Assembly: GCA_015039365.1 (NCBI GenBank)
Contig: WION01000021.1
Coordinates: 62,001 to 126,000, forward strand
Direction: 5' to 3'
Origin: Amanita rubescens
Taxonomy: Eukaryota > Basidiomycota > Agaricomycetes > Agaricales > Amanitaceae
DNA: 64,000 bases
A program made the translations under genes and the position numbers. The notes below the pieces were generated by a model, which saw only the letters and a program-made list of their open reading frames with translations, was not told the origin of the DNA and searched no databases. Below, in pieces: positions 11,501-21,737 of this stretch. The stretch's first letter is position 1; each line of letters opens with the position of its first letter.

Positions 11501-12176
11501 ACGGATACATCAATCTACCAAGATGACGCCGTTTGAAATCATGTTTGGAATAGAGCCTGTGGCTATCCCCACAGCATTCCCGCGAATCAACGTACCCACC
11601 ACTGAAGACCGCTTCAAGGTCTTAACACAAATACGAGATGAAGCTCTCGCCGCACACGAATTAGCTAGACAGCTAATGACTCAACGAGTCAAAGGGAAAT
11701 CTCCCGCATTCAAAGAAGGAGATTTAGTATGGCTAGACTCACGAAACCTGAAAACAGGACAAATAAGAAAGTTCTCACCTAGACGAGAAGGACCGTTCAA
11801 GATCGAGAAGATCTTAGGACCTGTCACCGTTAAACTTGAACTTCCCCCAAGATGGAAGATTCACCCCGTTTTTCATGTTTCGCTCCTTACTCCTTACCAC
11901 GAGAACGAAACACATGGTCCAAACTTTACTAGACCAACCCCAGACCTTATAGATAACAAAGAAGAATACGAAATCGAGACAATTGTCTCACACCAAAGAA
12001 AAGGAAACCAATGGCGGTTTTTAGTCAAATGGAAAGGCTATCCGACATCTGACAATTCATGGGAAACCGAGGAAAACCTGGAACACTCCGAGGAGACCTT
12101 AAACGAATATAAGGAACAACATGGAATCACAGCAATTATCCCCACTACTTGTAAACCACGAAAACGCCGTTCTTGA
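8581..12176 (+). pseudogene. pol: Pol of G1: protease-RT-RNase H-integrase-chromodomain
   Basis: Enzymes for processing, reverse transcription and integration. Order seen: aspartic protease with D-S-G-A (about 8740-8760); reverse transcriptase with Y-I-D-D (about 9808-9820); RNase H with E-T-D-A-S and D-R-E-L; integrase zinc finger H-x3-H-x(n)-C-x2-C (about 10880-11015); catalytic core with S-M-D-F, S-D-R-G and the final Glu of D-G-E-S-E; then a C-terminal chromodomain (Y-E-I-E to W-K-G-Y-P, about 11965-12120). Two lesions: one base is missing in the A/G run near 9485-9495, shifting the frame just before the RT fingers, and a TGA at 11400-11402 directly follows the catalytic Glu (family members usually have Arg there, so CGA to TGA is likely). 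Chromodomains of this group steer integration to modified chromatin. Confidence 0.93.
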
Positions 12177-13007
12177 AACCATGTCCTCCCCCATTAACAA
12201 CCTGTCCGCCGCTGCTACTCCAGCCGCTTCAACAGTCGTCGAGGAAACCGTCCCTCCGACCCCTTCTAGAGAGGAATCGCCCACACCATTGCCAATTCCT
12301 CCTCCCATCTGTATGTTACATTATACGTCCATCAGTACAGAATGGTTCCCTATAATTCCTTCTGACGAGGAATGAGTCATACCACGAGATGAAGATTCTT
12401 TATCTTCTGACTCATCTTATACCTTCCCACCATCGAACGCTTCTACGATAGAAGAACTAATGCGAAATGTCACAGATATGGGGAACGCTATTCCCCCTAA
12501 TACTCCTGTGCCACTTGAGATGCAGGAAATGGTAGCTCAAGTATTCGCCACCAGAGACCAAATGGTCATCACCTACGCACGCGGACCACGTCCCGATACT
12601 ACCCCTGAAGATATCCGGATCATGCGAGAAGGACTACTTATGTTCAACACCACCGCCTTTACTATGGGAATTCCTCCCATCGACGAAGAACTCGTAGACA
12701 ACTACCTTGAAAGAGCAAGGACCATTGCCGCCACTAATGCTGCAACCACTGCCGCCATCTCTGCTGCCGCTAACGCTGTCGCTGCCGAACTCGATGTTGT
12801 CACCGCTAACGCCATCACCGACGACGAGATCAATGAAAGACTCGTCAATCCCATCTCAATCCCTATTGTCTTCCCAGAAAACACCCCATCGCCAAGGCCC
12901 CTTTACACCCCATTAGATTTAATGAGGGAAACCTATACTCGATCTATGAGCCCAGTGCCTAGACTCCCTGCCGAAGGACCTATTCCTAGGTTCTTATTTC
13001 AGCACGC
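12121..13007 (+). pseudogene. Third ORF of G1 (ORF3), part 1 of 3
   Basis: A long frame downstream of pol, in the position of env in retroviruses. It starts at ATG 12121, overlapping the end of pol by 56 bases in another frame, and its exon-like pieces are separated only by the later insertions E and J. Joined across their target duplications, the three parts (12121-13007, 33869-34264, 36424-37354) keep one frame of 738 codons, including three TGA codons (12373, 34254, 36566), each explainable as decayed CGA. Part 1 has a Ser/Pro/Thr-rich start and an Ala-rich helical stretch (about 12715-12800). No signal peptide or membrane segment typical of Env is visible. The function is unknown. Confidence 0.7.
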
Positions 13008-13108
13008 TGTAACGAGCCGATTCCGGCTACGTTGGAACCGATCTCCGAAACCTCCGAAGCCCCTTTGGCCGAACGCACTTCCGCATCGGCCTTCTTCTGA
13101 TTGTTTCA
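13008..13108 (+). repeat. 5' LTR of E, internally deleted
   Basis: Only 101 bp versus 397 bp for the 3' LTR. It matches the first about 45 and last about 55 bases of the 3' LTR. The missing middle is bounded in the intact copy by two copies of CTCCGAA, of which one remains here, so the deletion was probably mediated by this short repeat. Confidence 0.9.
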
Positions 13109-13494
13109 ACTGGAGCCCACCGCGAGGGGCTCTTAGGTCAGTCCGTCGGTCATTCCTTTCACCCAACTGCTGCACAGAAAGCATCGGACAAGTTCCGGTG
13201 TCACTTGGAATCTGCTCCGAGCCACTCCAAGCACTCTGCCGGCCTCCCCATAGCTCAGAGACCATACCCCGCCGACCTTTCTTCAATTATACCCTCCCCG
13301 CTCTTTACACTGCAGTAGCCTTCACCACTCGGCCCCACAGCACTGACACAGCATCAGCCGAACAACGCCCACACGTTCCACTACTCCCGATCCAGCTCCG
13401 ATCGATCAATAGCTTTCATCCCTGAAGCCCCTTGCTTAATCCACCTCGCTTTCCATCAGAACAGCTCACTTCGCTTCGGCCTGCCAGTAACATC

Positions 13495-13986
13495 ATGACC
13501 GAACCAAGCCGCTGCATGCCCATCCGAACGAACAAGGAGGCACCCTGCTTCCGAGGCACTGCTGCTGGCCTTGAGAGATACCTCGAAGATATCGAGATGA
13601 TCTGCGAGGATAGACAACGCTCCGGAGATGCTGAACTGATCAAATGGGCTGTCTACTATACCGATGAGAAATCTTCCGAGATCTGGAGAGCCGCTCGAGA
13701 CACCCTATCAGATCCGAAAACCTGGGACGCGTTTAAGAAAGCGATTTCCGAGATCTACCCCGAGGCACAGCCCGATCGCCGCCACACTATTGCAGCACTA
13801 CACGCCGTTTCCGGCCGCTTCTCAGCGCAAAATGTCACATCTGAGACAGCCCTTGCTGAGTATCACAGGGAAATTTCTGGAACAGCTCAATACCTCATCG
13901 GAAAGCACCGCATGACACGCCGTGAGGCAAGCATCATGTACATGTCCACATTCCCTCCCAAGCTCCGACCCGATATCACTACTCGG
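13495..13986 (+). CDS. gag: Gag of element E, segment 1 of 3
   Basis: The Gag of the non-autonomous element E is split by elements D and F. Segments 13495-13986, 24375-25078 and 33218-33563 join in frame across the TCGG and ACGCC duplications to give about 513 residues without a stop. This first segment (164 codons from ATG 13495) is the capsid-like domain and is closely similar to residues following ATG 16187 in element C (shared R-M/C-M-P-I-R-T, L-E-R-Y-L-E-D-I-E and D-R-R-H-T-I-A-A-L blocks). The frame stayed open despite interruption, which indicates recent disruption. A proline-rich in-frame region precedes the ATG, as in C. Confidence 0.85.
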
Positions 13987-14334
13987 TGTAACGGATGGAA
14001 TCCTGTTACAGTGTGCAGCATGCTCTGAAGCCTTCCGAAGATGTCCTCCGCCATCCACCTTCGATCCGCTTTCCGTCCGCTTCCGTCTGCTTTCAATCCG
14101 CTTCGATCCGCTCCGCTCCGACACGCGGGAATTCGTCGGAGTACGTCGGACCACAAGCACATGGTAAGCGCATGGTAGTTACTATAAGTACATGTCACAT
14201 GTAGTCGTATACATCAGCTACGAACGAGAATCAGAGTTCCCTTCCCCTCAGATCAGCCTTAGCTTAAGTCTGTGCACTATTGTGCATGGCACCTGCAGTG
14301 CTGGGTACAACCCAGAGCACATTGCAGTGTTTCA
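13987..14334 (+). repeat. 5' LTR of D
   Basis: 348 bp, TGTAACGGATGG to GCAGTGTTTCA. It is 29 bp shorter than the 3' copy; the missing block lies between two GTCGGA repeats, so the loss looks repeat-mediated. Other differences are mostly CpG transitions. Confidence 0.92.
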
Positions 14335-15068
14335 ACTGGAGCCCACCTTCGGCGCGAACTCGCAGTCCTTGTGTCGCTCGTCTGCGAGCATGAACGTTCT
14401 TTCTACAGGCCTACATTTCACTCCGCCTTCCATCCGCCACCATCCGCCGCCATCTGCTCCTCACACTGCTCTAGAGTCCGCTCTGATGCAGGCTGCCAAT
14501 GCCATCCCCTCTTGCTGCCCAACTTGCTCAATCGCTCCGATTCTGCTCCACCTCCACCGCTGTTCCATTCATTATGCATGCGGTCACTCCTTTAGCTCAT
14601 CCGACACCTATACATGACCCTCTGCTGCCTCCGACGCTGCGCCTCAAATTTTGCAGCTCTGCCTCATGTATCCGCCCTTCCGCCGCATGTTGACCATGCC
14701 TCATGTTTCCCCACACCTGCCAACCCTTATCCGACATGCTGCAGTCCACCAAATGCTGTCCACACTGCTCCGACACCTGCCCCCTGGCCAGCATTGCTCC
14801 TCCTCCTCCTTCCGACGCCAACTGCAGCTCTGACGCTCCGATTTTTTTTTCTTTTCTTCCCAGGAATAGGCATGTGGCATCCGCCACATTGATGTTTTAG
14901 CTTATCTTGATTGCGATCACCTCAATTTGTCTTGCTCCGCTCCGATCGGCTCCGATCTGCCTCAATCCAATCCGACGCACATTTCTAAGGCCCACAGCTC
15001 CGCCGCAGTTTCGGAACCCTTTACCAGCCATTGACAGAACCTTTGCCATCGACATTCTTTAATACCGT
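14335..15068 (+). other. Interior of D, left part, no gene seen
   Basis: C/T-rich sequence with many CCGCC and CTCCGAC motifs. Several overlapping short frames exist on both strands but none shows a domain or is conserved in a second copy. It ends at the CCGT duplication of element C. Confidence 0.6.
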
Positions 15069-15555
15069 TGTAACGAGCCGGTTCCGGCTACGTTGGAACC
15101 GAACACCGAAGCGCACCGCATTCCGATTCTCGGCATCACATCACGCATCACGGAAGCTTCCGAAGTCAAACCTTCGCGCCAACGACCTTCGGCCACATTC
15201 CGACAGGGCCATTCCCGCAACTTGAGCGATATTCGAACGCAACGGGGCACCTAGACGCGCACGGACCAACGGACTCGGAGGAAGGTTCGTCGCAGGTAAG
15301 CCTCATGTCCTCGTAGTATATATACGGCATTGTCTGTAGTAGTTGGACATCGAATATACAGCCGGTCTCACTTCCGCTCTCTTTCTCGTTCCCTTGCGTC
15401 CGATTTCCGTTCTCCTTCTCGCTCGGTGACTCGGTCACCGTTCCGTTCCTTCTCCTTCGCTCTCGGCACTCTATCGCACTTAAGCACATCGGTCAGACCT
15501 CCGTAGCCCCTTTGGCCGAACACTGTTCCACGTCGGCCTTCTCTTTATTGTTTCA
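15069..15555 (+). repeat. 5' LTR of C
   Basis: 487 bp, TGTAACGAGCC to ATTGTTTCA. A hairpin, CGGTTCC - 9-nt loop - GGAACCG, sits at its start (15078-15100). A TATA-like GTATATATAC lies near 15318. Confidence 0.95.
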
Positions 15556-15557
15556 AC

Positions 15558-15569
15558 TGGAGCCCACCG
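15558..15569 (+). promoter_or_regulatory. tRNA-type primer-binding site of C
   Basis: TGGAGCCCACCG starts two bases after the LTR. The leading TGG fits pairing with a tRNA CCA end. The same 11-12 bases at the same spacing occur in E (13111), D (14337) and J (36078, minus). I could not identify the tRNA. Confidence 0.7.
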
Positions 15570-15583
15570 CGAGGGGCTCTTAG

Positions 15584-16186
15584 GTCTGTGCCCCAGCCAT
15601 TCGTCCTCACCGTCCTGCAGCGCAGAAGGCATCGGAAAAGTTTCCATCTCAGTTAGGTCCACGCCGAGCTAGGCCCGCCGAACCTCAGCCAGGACCATCC
15701 AGCCGACCACACGTTCCTTGGTCTTCTCGGAAGCCGACTACTCCTCAGCCTCCACCCCCTGCTCATAAACAGCCTCAGCCCGAACCACCGACAGATCCTC
15801 CGTCATCCGATCTCTCTACTAGTTCAGCCGACGAAGACTTGCACCTTCCGGGAACATTTCCCCTACCGATCAGAGATCCAACACCTGCCGACCTTTCCTC
15901 GTTTCTAGACCTATCCGCACTCCTTGCACCGCAGTCTCCTTCACTTCTTGGCACCTCGACTCCGAAATCACTTCAACCGGCTCATTCACAGCACGTGCCC
16001 ACTGCTTTTAGTCTATTTCCGAACTTGCCACCGCTCTCGCCCTTGACACCGATACCTGATCCGCTTACCCCTGAGCCAACCCGTCCTGCCTCACCTCGTC
16101 CTGCATCCCGTCCTACCTCGCCTACCCCTACACCGCCTCCGCCTACACCATCTCGTTCTCCCTCACCTCCTCCTACCAAAAGCAAC
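15584..16186 (+). CDS. ATG-less proline-rich frame upstream of C gag
   Basis: The gag frame is open for 201 codons before its first ATG (16187), back to a TAG at 15581, and contains no methionine. The stretch is Pro/Ser/Thr-rich, with long PTP/PSP runs just before the ATG. It could be an N-terminal part of Gag made from a non-AUG start or from a spliced message, or simply an open leader. Similar ATG-less frames precede gag in G1, G2 and F. Confidence 0.4.
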
Positions 16187-17980
16187 ATGGCTACCCCGAC
16201 CCGTATGCCTATCCGGACTAGCAAAGAGGCGCCCCGTTTTCAGGGTGCCGCAAGCGGTCTTGAACGCTACCTCGAGGACATCGAGATGACTTGCGAAGAC
16301 CGAGAACGCTCCGGAGACGCCGAGCTTGTTAAATGGGCGATCTATTACACAGACGAGAAATCCTCCGAAACTTGGACAGCCACCAGGGACGCGCTAGCGG
16401 AACCAAAAGCTTGGGACGACTTTAAGAAAGCGATCCGCGAGATCTACCCCGAGGCACAGCCCGATCGACGCCACACCATTGCAGCATTGCGTGCCATCAC
16501 CGATCGCTACTCATCCCAGACCATTACCTCCGAGACTACTCTAGCCGAATACCACAGGGAGTTCTCCGGCACTGCTCAGTACCTCATAACTAAACACCGC
16601 ATGACCGGCCGCGAGGCAAGCATCATGTACATGTCAGCCTTCGCTTCTGACATCAGGCCCGATATTACTACTCGGCTCACGATCAAATGCCCGGACGTCA
16701 GACCCGACGACGGCTACGATCTAAAGGAAATGAACAGCGCCGCACAATTCGTTATCAGCTCCAGACCTGCGATAGCACTCCTTGCAGCTACCACGCCTCC
16801 CACGCCTGCACCCGCGCCTGCGCCAGTCGCCCCTTCCTATCCAACCGCCCCTCCGACCGCACAGGCAGCAGAAACTTTCGCCCAACGACTCTTCAACGGA
16901 TGCGTTTTCTGTGGAGATTCAGAGCACCGAACTCCTTGGTGCCGAGTCAGGGACGAATACGTCAGACAAGGCAAGATCAGGCTAGTTGATGGCCGCATAC
17001 AGCTCCTGAATGGCGAGGAACCGAATATGGATAAATACCGAATGCACGGACGATGGTTCAAAGAACGTGTTGATAAATGGCTTCAGGACAATCCACAGCC
17101 GAACACGCCGCAGCCACGCGTAGCCTCCGCCAACCTGCTGGAGATCTCCGATCACGCCGAAACATTCGCAGCCGAACAAAAGAAAAACTCTACCGCTATG
17201 CCCCGATCCAAGCAGACCCCCGCTCCGCCACAGCCCATGACACCGCCCGTCGCTTCCACGTCCAAAGGAAAAGAAAAAGATACTCCCGCTTTCAAGTTTC
17301 GCTCGCCGATCGATGACACGACCGCCGCCCAGCGAATCATAGACCATCTTCTCAGCCTACCCGTGACCCTAGCCGCTAAGGACCTCATTGCAATATCCCC
17401 GGCCGTCCAAAAAGACTTACGTCAATTGGTTACCGCCAAACGCGTTGAATCCGCATCTAGCAATGAGGTCTCCGCCACTGAAACCGAGCCCCCGGAAGAC
17501 GATCCGATCGATGTTCTCATGGCCACTACTAAGCCTATCGAGACCCTCCGAGTCGTAGACGGTACTTTCAGCGGATCCGTCAAATGCGAATGCGTCGTCG
17601 ACAACGGCTCTCAGATTATCGTCATCAGAAAGGACAAATGGGAACGCACAGGCTCCGGCTACTCCGCTTCTAGGCGCATCATGATGGAAACCGCTAACGG
17701 CACATCGAACTGGACCCTTGGCATCACCGAAAACCTCACCCTGACTATCGGCGGATTACCGGTCCAAGTCCAAGCATACATCGTGGAAGACGCACCTTAC
17801 GAAGTTTTACTCGGCCGCCCATTCTTCACCCTGCTCTCCGCCGTCACCCGCGACTACCCCAATGGCAACCAGGACATCACGATCACCTGCCCCGAATCTA
17901 AAACCTCCGCCGTCCTTGTCACACGCCCGAGATCGTCCCGCAGCACATGCGGAGCACATACCGTCAAAACGGGTTTTTAA
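16187..17980 (+). CDS. gag: Gag-protease of element C
   Basis: The first ATG in the frame is at 16187 (597 codons). Order: capsid-like domain (residues 1-170, with L-E-R-Y-L-E-D-I-E and D-R-R-H-T-I-A-A-L); Pro/Ala linker; a CX2CX4HX4C zinc knuckle (C-V-F-C ... H ... C, about 16900-16945) for RNA packaging; a basic/Pro region; then a retropepsin-like protease near the C-terminus with V-V-D-N-G-S as the catalytic Asp motif and L-L-G-R-P-F-F as the second conserved block. Carrying protease at the end of the gag frame, before the frameshift, means that protease is made at Gag levels. The frame ends GGT TTT TAA on the frameshift site. Confidence 0.92.
   Translation: MATPTRMPIRTSKEAPRFQGAASGLERYLEDIEMTCEDRERSGDAELVKWAIYYTDEKSSETWTATRDALAEPKAWDDFKKAIREIYPEAQPDRRHTIAALRAITDRYSSQTITSETTLAEYHREFSGTAQYLITKHRMTGREASIMYMSAFASDIRPDITTRLTIKCPDVRPDDGYDLKEMNSAAQFVISSRPAIALLAATTPPTPAPAPAPVAPSYPTAPPTAQAAETFAQRLFNGCVFCGDSEHRTPWCRVRDEYVRQGKIRLVDGRIQLLNGEEPNMDKYRMHGRWFKERVDKWLQDNPQPNTPQPRVASANLLEISDHAETFAAEQKKNSTAMPRSKQTPAPPQPMTPPVASTSKGKEKDTPAFKFRSPIDDTTAAQRIIDHLLSLPVTLAAKDLIAISPAVQKDLRQLVTAKRVESASSNEVSATETEPPEDDPIDVLMATTKPIETLRVVDGTFSGSVKCECVVDNGSQIIVIRKDKWERTGSGYSASRRIMMETANGTSNWTLGITENLTLTIGGLPVQVQAYIVEDAPYEVLLGRPFFTLLSAVTRDYPNGNQDITITCPESKTSAVLVTRPRSSRSTCGAHTVKTGF
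17971..17977 (+). promoter_or_regulatory. -1 frameshift site, G GGT TTT, element C
   Basis: GGGTTTT in gag frame G GGT TTT is immediately followed by the gag stop TAA (17978-17980). The pol frame is open across it in the -1 frame (GGG TTT TTA). The two frames overlap by only 34 bases, so translation of Pol most likely requires slippage here. Confidence 0.8.
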
Positions 17981-20900
17981 TTGTCGATGAATCGCCCACA
18001 CGGAGACGAGACGCTCGGAATCCGCAGTCGCCCACCAAACATGTCAATAATGAAGAACTGCCAAACGTACATACAACTACGCCGCACATACACGATATCA
18101 CACCTACAACCATCTTTAATCAACCGACGATCGCTAATTCCGCTGACCCCGATGCCACTACACCAACGCCCGAAACTACCGACGCGCCGACCGTTTACAC
18201 AGTTGGAAAGGGAGACAACCCATACCACTTGTCGGAGGAGCATTTCTTGGACATGTTGACCGCGCCCAGAATGATCGGTAATATACTCTTACCTTACAAC
18301 GGACATATCAGTACTACAGAGCTCGAATTTAATTTTGTCCCCGCCGCCGAAACACTAGCATATAAGAAAGTCGCCAACCGAATTAAGCCAGTCGCTACCA
18401 CGCTACCCGAGAAATTCCGAATTATCCGCCGCATACCATCCGATCCCCTCGCCGATCTCCCTACCCTTCCGACACAGCCACCGGACTTTACCCCAGGAAC
18501 CCGATACACCGAAGAACGAATGCAGGCACAAAATATCAACCCCACTGGATTCTTAACCGCCGAAGAAGAAAAGCTCATCCACCATCTGATCCGCATACAC
18601 GAAGAAGGCTTCGCATGGACCGAAGCAGAGAAAGGGAAGTTCTCCGACGACTACTTCGACCCCGTGGTGATTCCGACCATTGAACACGTGCCCTGGACGC
18701 TAAAGAACATGCCGATTCCGCCTGGCAAATACAACGAGATCGTACGCATCATCAAAGACAAAATCGCTTCCGGAGTCTACGAGCCGTCCAGCTCATCCTA
18801 TCGGTCCCGCTGGTTCTGCGTTTACAAGAAAGACGGGAAATCATTGCGCATCGTCCACGACCTACAGCCGCTTAACGCCGTCACTATCAAAGACTCTGGA
18901 CAGCCGCCGAACGTAGAACTACTCGCCGAGTCATTTGGTGGGTACTCATGTTACGCTACCTTTGATCTATTCGTCGGTTTTGACCAGCGCCGCCTTGCCA
19001 CCGAATCCCGAGACCTTACGACCTTCCAAACGCCTCTCGGTACCTTCCGCCTCACGTCTATTCCGATGGGATACACCAACTCGATGCAGATCCAGCACGG
19101 CGACCTCACCTATATCCTTCAAGATGAAATTCCGCATGTCACCAAACCCTTCGTCGACGACTGCCCCTGTAAAGGACCGAAAACCCGCTACGAGCTCCCC
19201 GACGGAACCTTCGAGACCATCCCCGAAAATTCTGGCATCCGACGCTTCGTATGGGAACACATCCAGAACATTAACCGAGTTATCCAACGCGTCAAACACG
19301 CCGGCGGTACCTTTTCCGGAAAGAAGTCATTTTTCTGTATTCCAGAAGCTATCGTCGTCGGACACAAATGCACTTACGAAGGACGCCTTCCGGACGACTC
19401 ACGAATCGAAAAGATCAGGAACTGGCCTATCCCCGAATCTATCACCGAAGTTAGAGGTTTTCTAGGAACTATGGGCACCATCCGCATCTACGTCAAAGAC
19501 TACGCCGAACACGCTCGCTCACTCTCAGAACTCCTACGGAAGGGCGTCGAGTTCGAATTTATTGGTCACCATATCGCCGCCTTCGAGAACCTCAAGCTCA
19601 TCGCTATCAATTGCAGCGCCATCCGAGGCATCGACTACGAATCACTTCTCGAGGTTATCCTAGCCGTCGACTCATCCTGGTACGCTGTCGGATACTGGCT
19701 ATCGCAGATCGGTCCCGACAAAAAGCGCTATCCGAACCGCTATGGATCTATTACCTTCAACGAGCGAGAACAACGATACTCCCAGGCCAAACTCGAGCTT
19801 TACGGACTCTTCCGCGCACTTAAGGCTACCCGGATATTCATCATCGGCGTCAAAAATCTTGTAGTCGAGGTGGACGCTAAGTATATTAAAGGAATGATCA
19901 ATAACCCGGATATCCAGCCGAATAACACGATTAACAGATGGATAGCAGGAATTCTCCTCTTCGACTTCAAACTTCGCCACGTCTCCGCAAAGAAGCACAC
20001 TCCCGCCGACGGATTATCTAGGCGCCGAGCATCCGAAGAGGACGAGCCTCCAGACGACTCCGACCCGGACGACTGGATTGACGAAGCTAACGCATTCTGT
20101 ATCGAGGCCGCCAACTGGACTTTCAAGCCGCACCTCACCGCCGCATGCTACGCCACCGGAACTGACGGCCCCGACATATTCTCCCGATCCGAAAAACAGC
20201 TAGCCCGAGACGCCGACATACTCAGGATTGAAGCCTACCTCAAGAACCCGCAACGGCCGCCCGACATGTCAGCCGATCGATTCCGACAATGGCTCAACAA
20301 GGCCAAGCGATTCTTTATTCAAGGCGACCGACTCTGGTACCGAGACGATCACCGCCGACACAAGCTCGTCATCCTCAACGACTCAAAGCGACTACAGATC
20401 ATACAGGAAGCACACGATGACACCGGACACAAAGGCATCTTCGCGACTCGCGCTCGTATCCGAGACCGTTTCTGGTGGTCCTCCCTTGACTACGACGTTA
20501 AGTGGTACGTCCGAACGTGTCATAACTGCCAGATCCGAAACGCCCAACGCCTACACATTCCGCCGACTGTTCCAGAGCCCGGAGGTCTCTTCCGAATCGT
20601 ACACATGGACACCATGAAGATGCCAGCATCCGGCGGATTTACCTACATCACGCAAGCAAGATGCTCTCTCTCCGCATGGCCCGAATACAAAATGCTCCGC
20701 TCCGAAAACGCAACAGCTATCGCCAAGTTCATATTCGAAGATATTCTCTGCCGCCACGGAGCCATAGAAGTCATTGTCACCGACAACGGAACGCCATATG
20801 TAGCTGCTCTAGAAGTCCTCCGCCACCGATACGGTATCAACCACATCCGAATATCCCCGTACAACTCACAGGCCAATGGCATCGTCGAACGCCGACATTT

Positions 20901-21627
20901 TGACGTCCGAGAATCTCTCATCAAAGCAGCTGACGGCAAACCCGAGAAGTGGAGCCAAGTCGCGCCATCCGTATTCTGGGCCGAGCGCATTACGATACAC
21001 CCATCCACCGGTTACAGTCCATACTTCATCGCCCACGGAACCGAGCCGACACTGCCCCTCGACATCTCGGAAGCCACTTACCTCTGCCCGCCGATCACAT
21101 CCGAGCTCTCGAGACAGGACTTGCTTGCCCACCGTGCCCGACAGCTACAGAAACGTCCGGCCGATCTCAAAATCATCCGCGACAAAGTCTACAAGTCCCG
21201 GCTTAACGCCGTTCGCAAGCTTGAGCAGCGCTTCCAGCATACGATCAAGAACTTCCGCTTCAAGAAGGGAGATTTAGTCCTCGTCCGTAATAACAAGATC
21301 GATATGGAACTCGATCGTAAAACAAAACCCCGGTACCTCGGACCGATGGTCGTTATCCGGAAAACCCAAGGAGGATCGTATATACTCGCCGAGACCGATG
21401 GAACCCTTTCTAAGTTACGGTACGCAGCCAAACGTTTAATTCCTTACCGATCACGCAGTATTGCACCGGGTGAGCGGCTTTCACAATTACTTAATAGATC
21501 CGATGAGGAGCTTTATACGATGACACACGACTCGCCCGACGAAGCCTCCCTCGCTGACGGCGATGGTGATGGTTTCATTAATGAGGCACTAACGGAGGTC
21601 GATGACCTACCCGAGTCTGAACTCTGA
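17971..21627 (+). CDS. pol: Pol of element C: RT-RNase H-integrase
   Basis: The frame is open from an ATG at 17947, but entry by -1 frameshift at 17971 is more likely. About 1220 residues. Reverse transcriptase spans roughly residues 230-470, with the catalytic motif F-V-D-D (about 19150-19165) in place of the usual Y-x-D-D. RNase H has Asp in A-V-D-S-S, Glu in K-L-E-L and Asp in E-V-D-A. The integrase zinc finger is H-x5-H...C-x2-C (about 20410-20530). The integrase core has H-M-D, V-T-D-N-G and the Glu of I-V-E-R-R. A basic C-terminal domain follows; no chromodomain was recognised. The frame is intact, consistent with a recently active element. Confidence 0.93.
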   Translation, partial: GFLIVDESPTRRRDARNPQSPTKHVNNEELPNVHTTTPHIHDITPTTIFNQPTIANSADPDATTPTPETTDAPTVYTVGKGDNPYHLSEEHFLDMLTAPRMIGNILLPYNGHISTTELEFNFVPAAETLAYKKVANRIKPVATTLPEKFRIIRRIPSDPLADLPTLPTQPPDFTPGTRYTEERMQAQNINPTGFLTAEEEKLIHHLIRIHEEGFAWTEAEKGKFSDDYFDPVVIPTIEHVPWTLKNMPIPPGKYNEIVRIIKDKIASGVYEPSSSSYRSRWFCVYKKDGKSLRIVHDLQPLNAVTIKDSGQPPNVELLAESFGGYSCYATFDLFVGFDQRRLATESRDLTTFQTPLGTFRLTSIPMGYTNSMQIQHGDLTYILQDEIPHVTKPFVDDCPCKGPKTRYELPDGTFETIPENSGIRRFVWEHIQNINRVIQRVKHAGGTFSGKKSFFCIPEAIVVGHKCTYEGRLPDDSRIEKIRNWPIPESITEVRGFLGTMGTIRIYVKDYAEHARSLSELLRKGVEFEFIGHHIAAFENLKLIAINCSAIRGIDYESLLEVILAVDSSWYAVGYWLSQIGPDKKRYPNRYGSITFNEREQRYSQAKLELYGLFRALKATRIFIIGVKNLVVEVDAKYIKGMINNPDIQPNNTINRWIAGILLFDFKLRHVSAKKHTPADGLSRRRASEEDEPPDDSDPDDWIDEANAFCIEAANWTFKPHLTAACYATGTDGPDIFSRSEKQLARDADILRIEAYLKNPQRPPDMSADRFRQWLNKAKRFFIQGDRLWYRDDHRRHKLVILNDSKRLQIIQEAHDDTGHKGIFATRARIRDRFWWSSLDYDVKWYVRTCHNCQIRNAQRLHIPPTVPEPGGLFRIVHMDTMKMPASGGFTYITQARCSLSAWPEYKMLRSENATAIAKFIFEDILCRHGAIEVIVTDNGTPYVAALEVLRHRYGINHIRISPYNSQANGIVERRHFDVRESLIKAADGKPEKWSQVAPSVFWAERITIHPSTGYSPYFIAHGTEPTLPLDISEATYLCPPITSELSRQDLLAHRARQLQKRPADLKIIRDKVYKSRLNAVRKLEQRFQHTIKNFRFKKGDLVLVRNNKIDMELDRKTKPRYLGPMVVIRKTQGGSYILAETDGTLSKLRYAAKRLIPYRSRSIAPGERLSQLLNRSDEELYTMTHDSPDEASLADGDGDGFINEALTEVDDLPESEL

Positions 21628-21737
21628 ATGCTCCGAGGATATGCATATAGTTTTCGCTACAAAGTACAGGTACATTCGTTTAATCACTTCTTATTACAGG
21701 AGCCCGCGACGAGCACCGAACCCGAGTCCTCCGAATC

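Noticed and set aside
6320..13007. Repeat-induced point mutation as seen in ascomycetes
   Set aside because: Transitions seen are few and mainly at CpG, and coding frames of young copies are intact. This fits CpG deamination better than the dense CpA mutation of classic RIP.
12999..13425. Continuation of the frame from 12460 to 13425 as one protein
   Set aside because: From 13008 the frame reads into the LTR and leader of element E. The real continuation of ORF3 is at 33869, as the ACGC duplication shows.
15982..16224. Gly/Val-rich minus-strand frame opposite C
   Set aside because: Complement of the proline-rich leader; low-complexity shadow.
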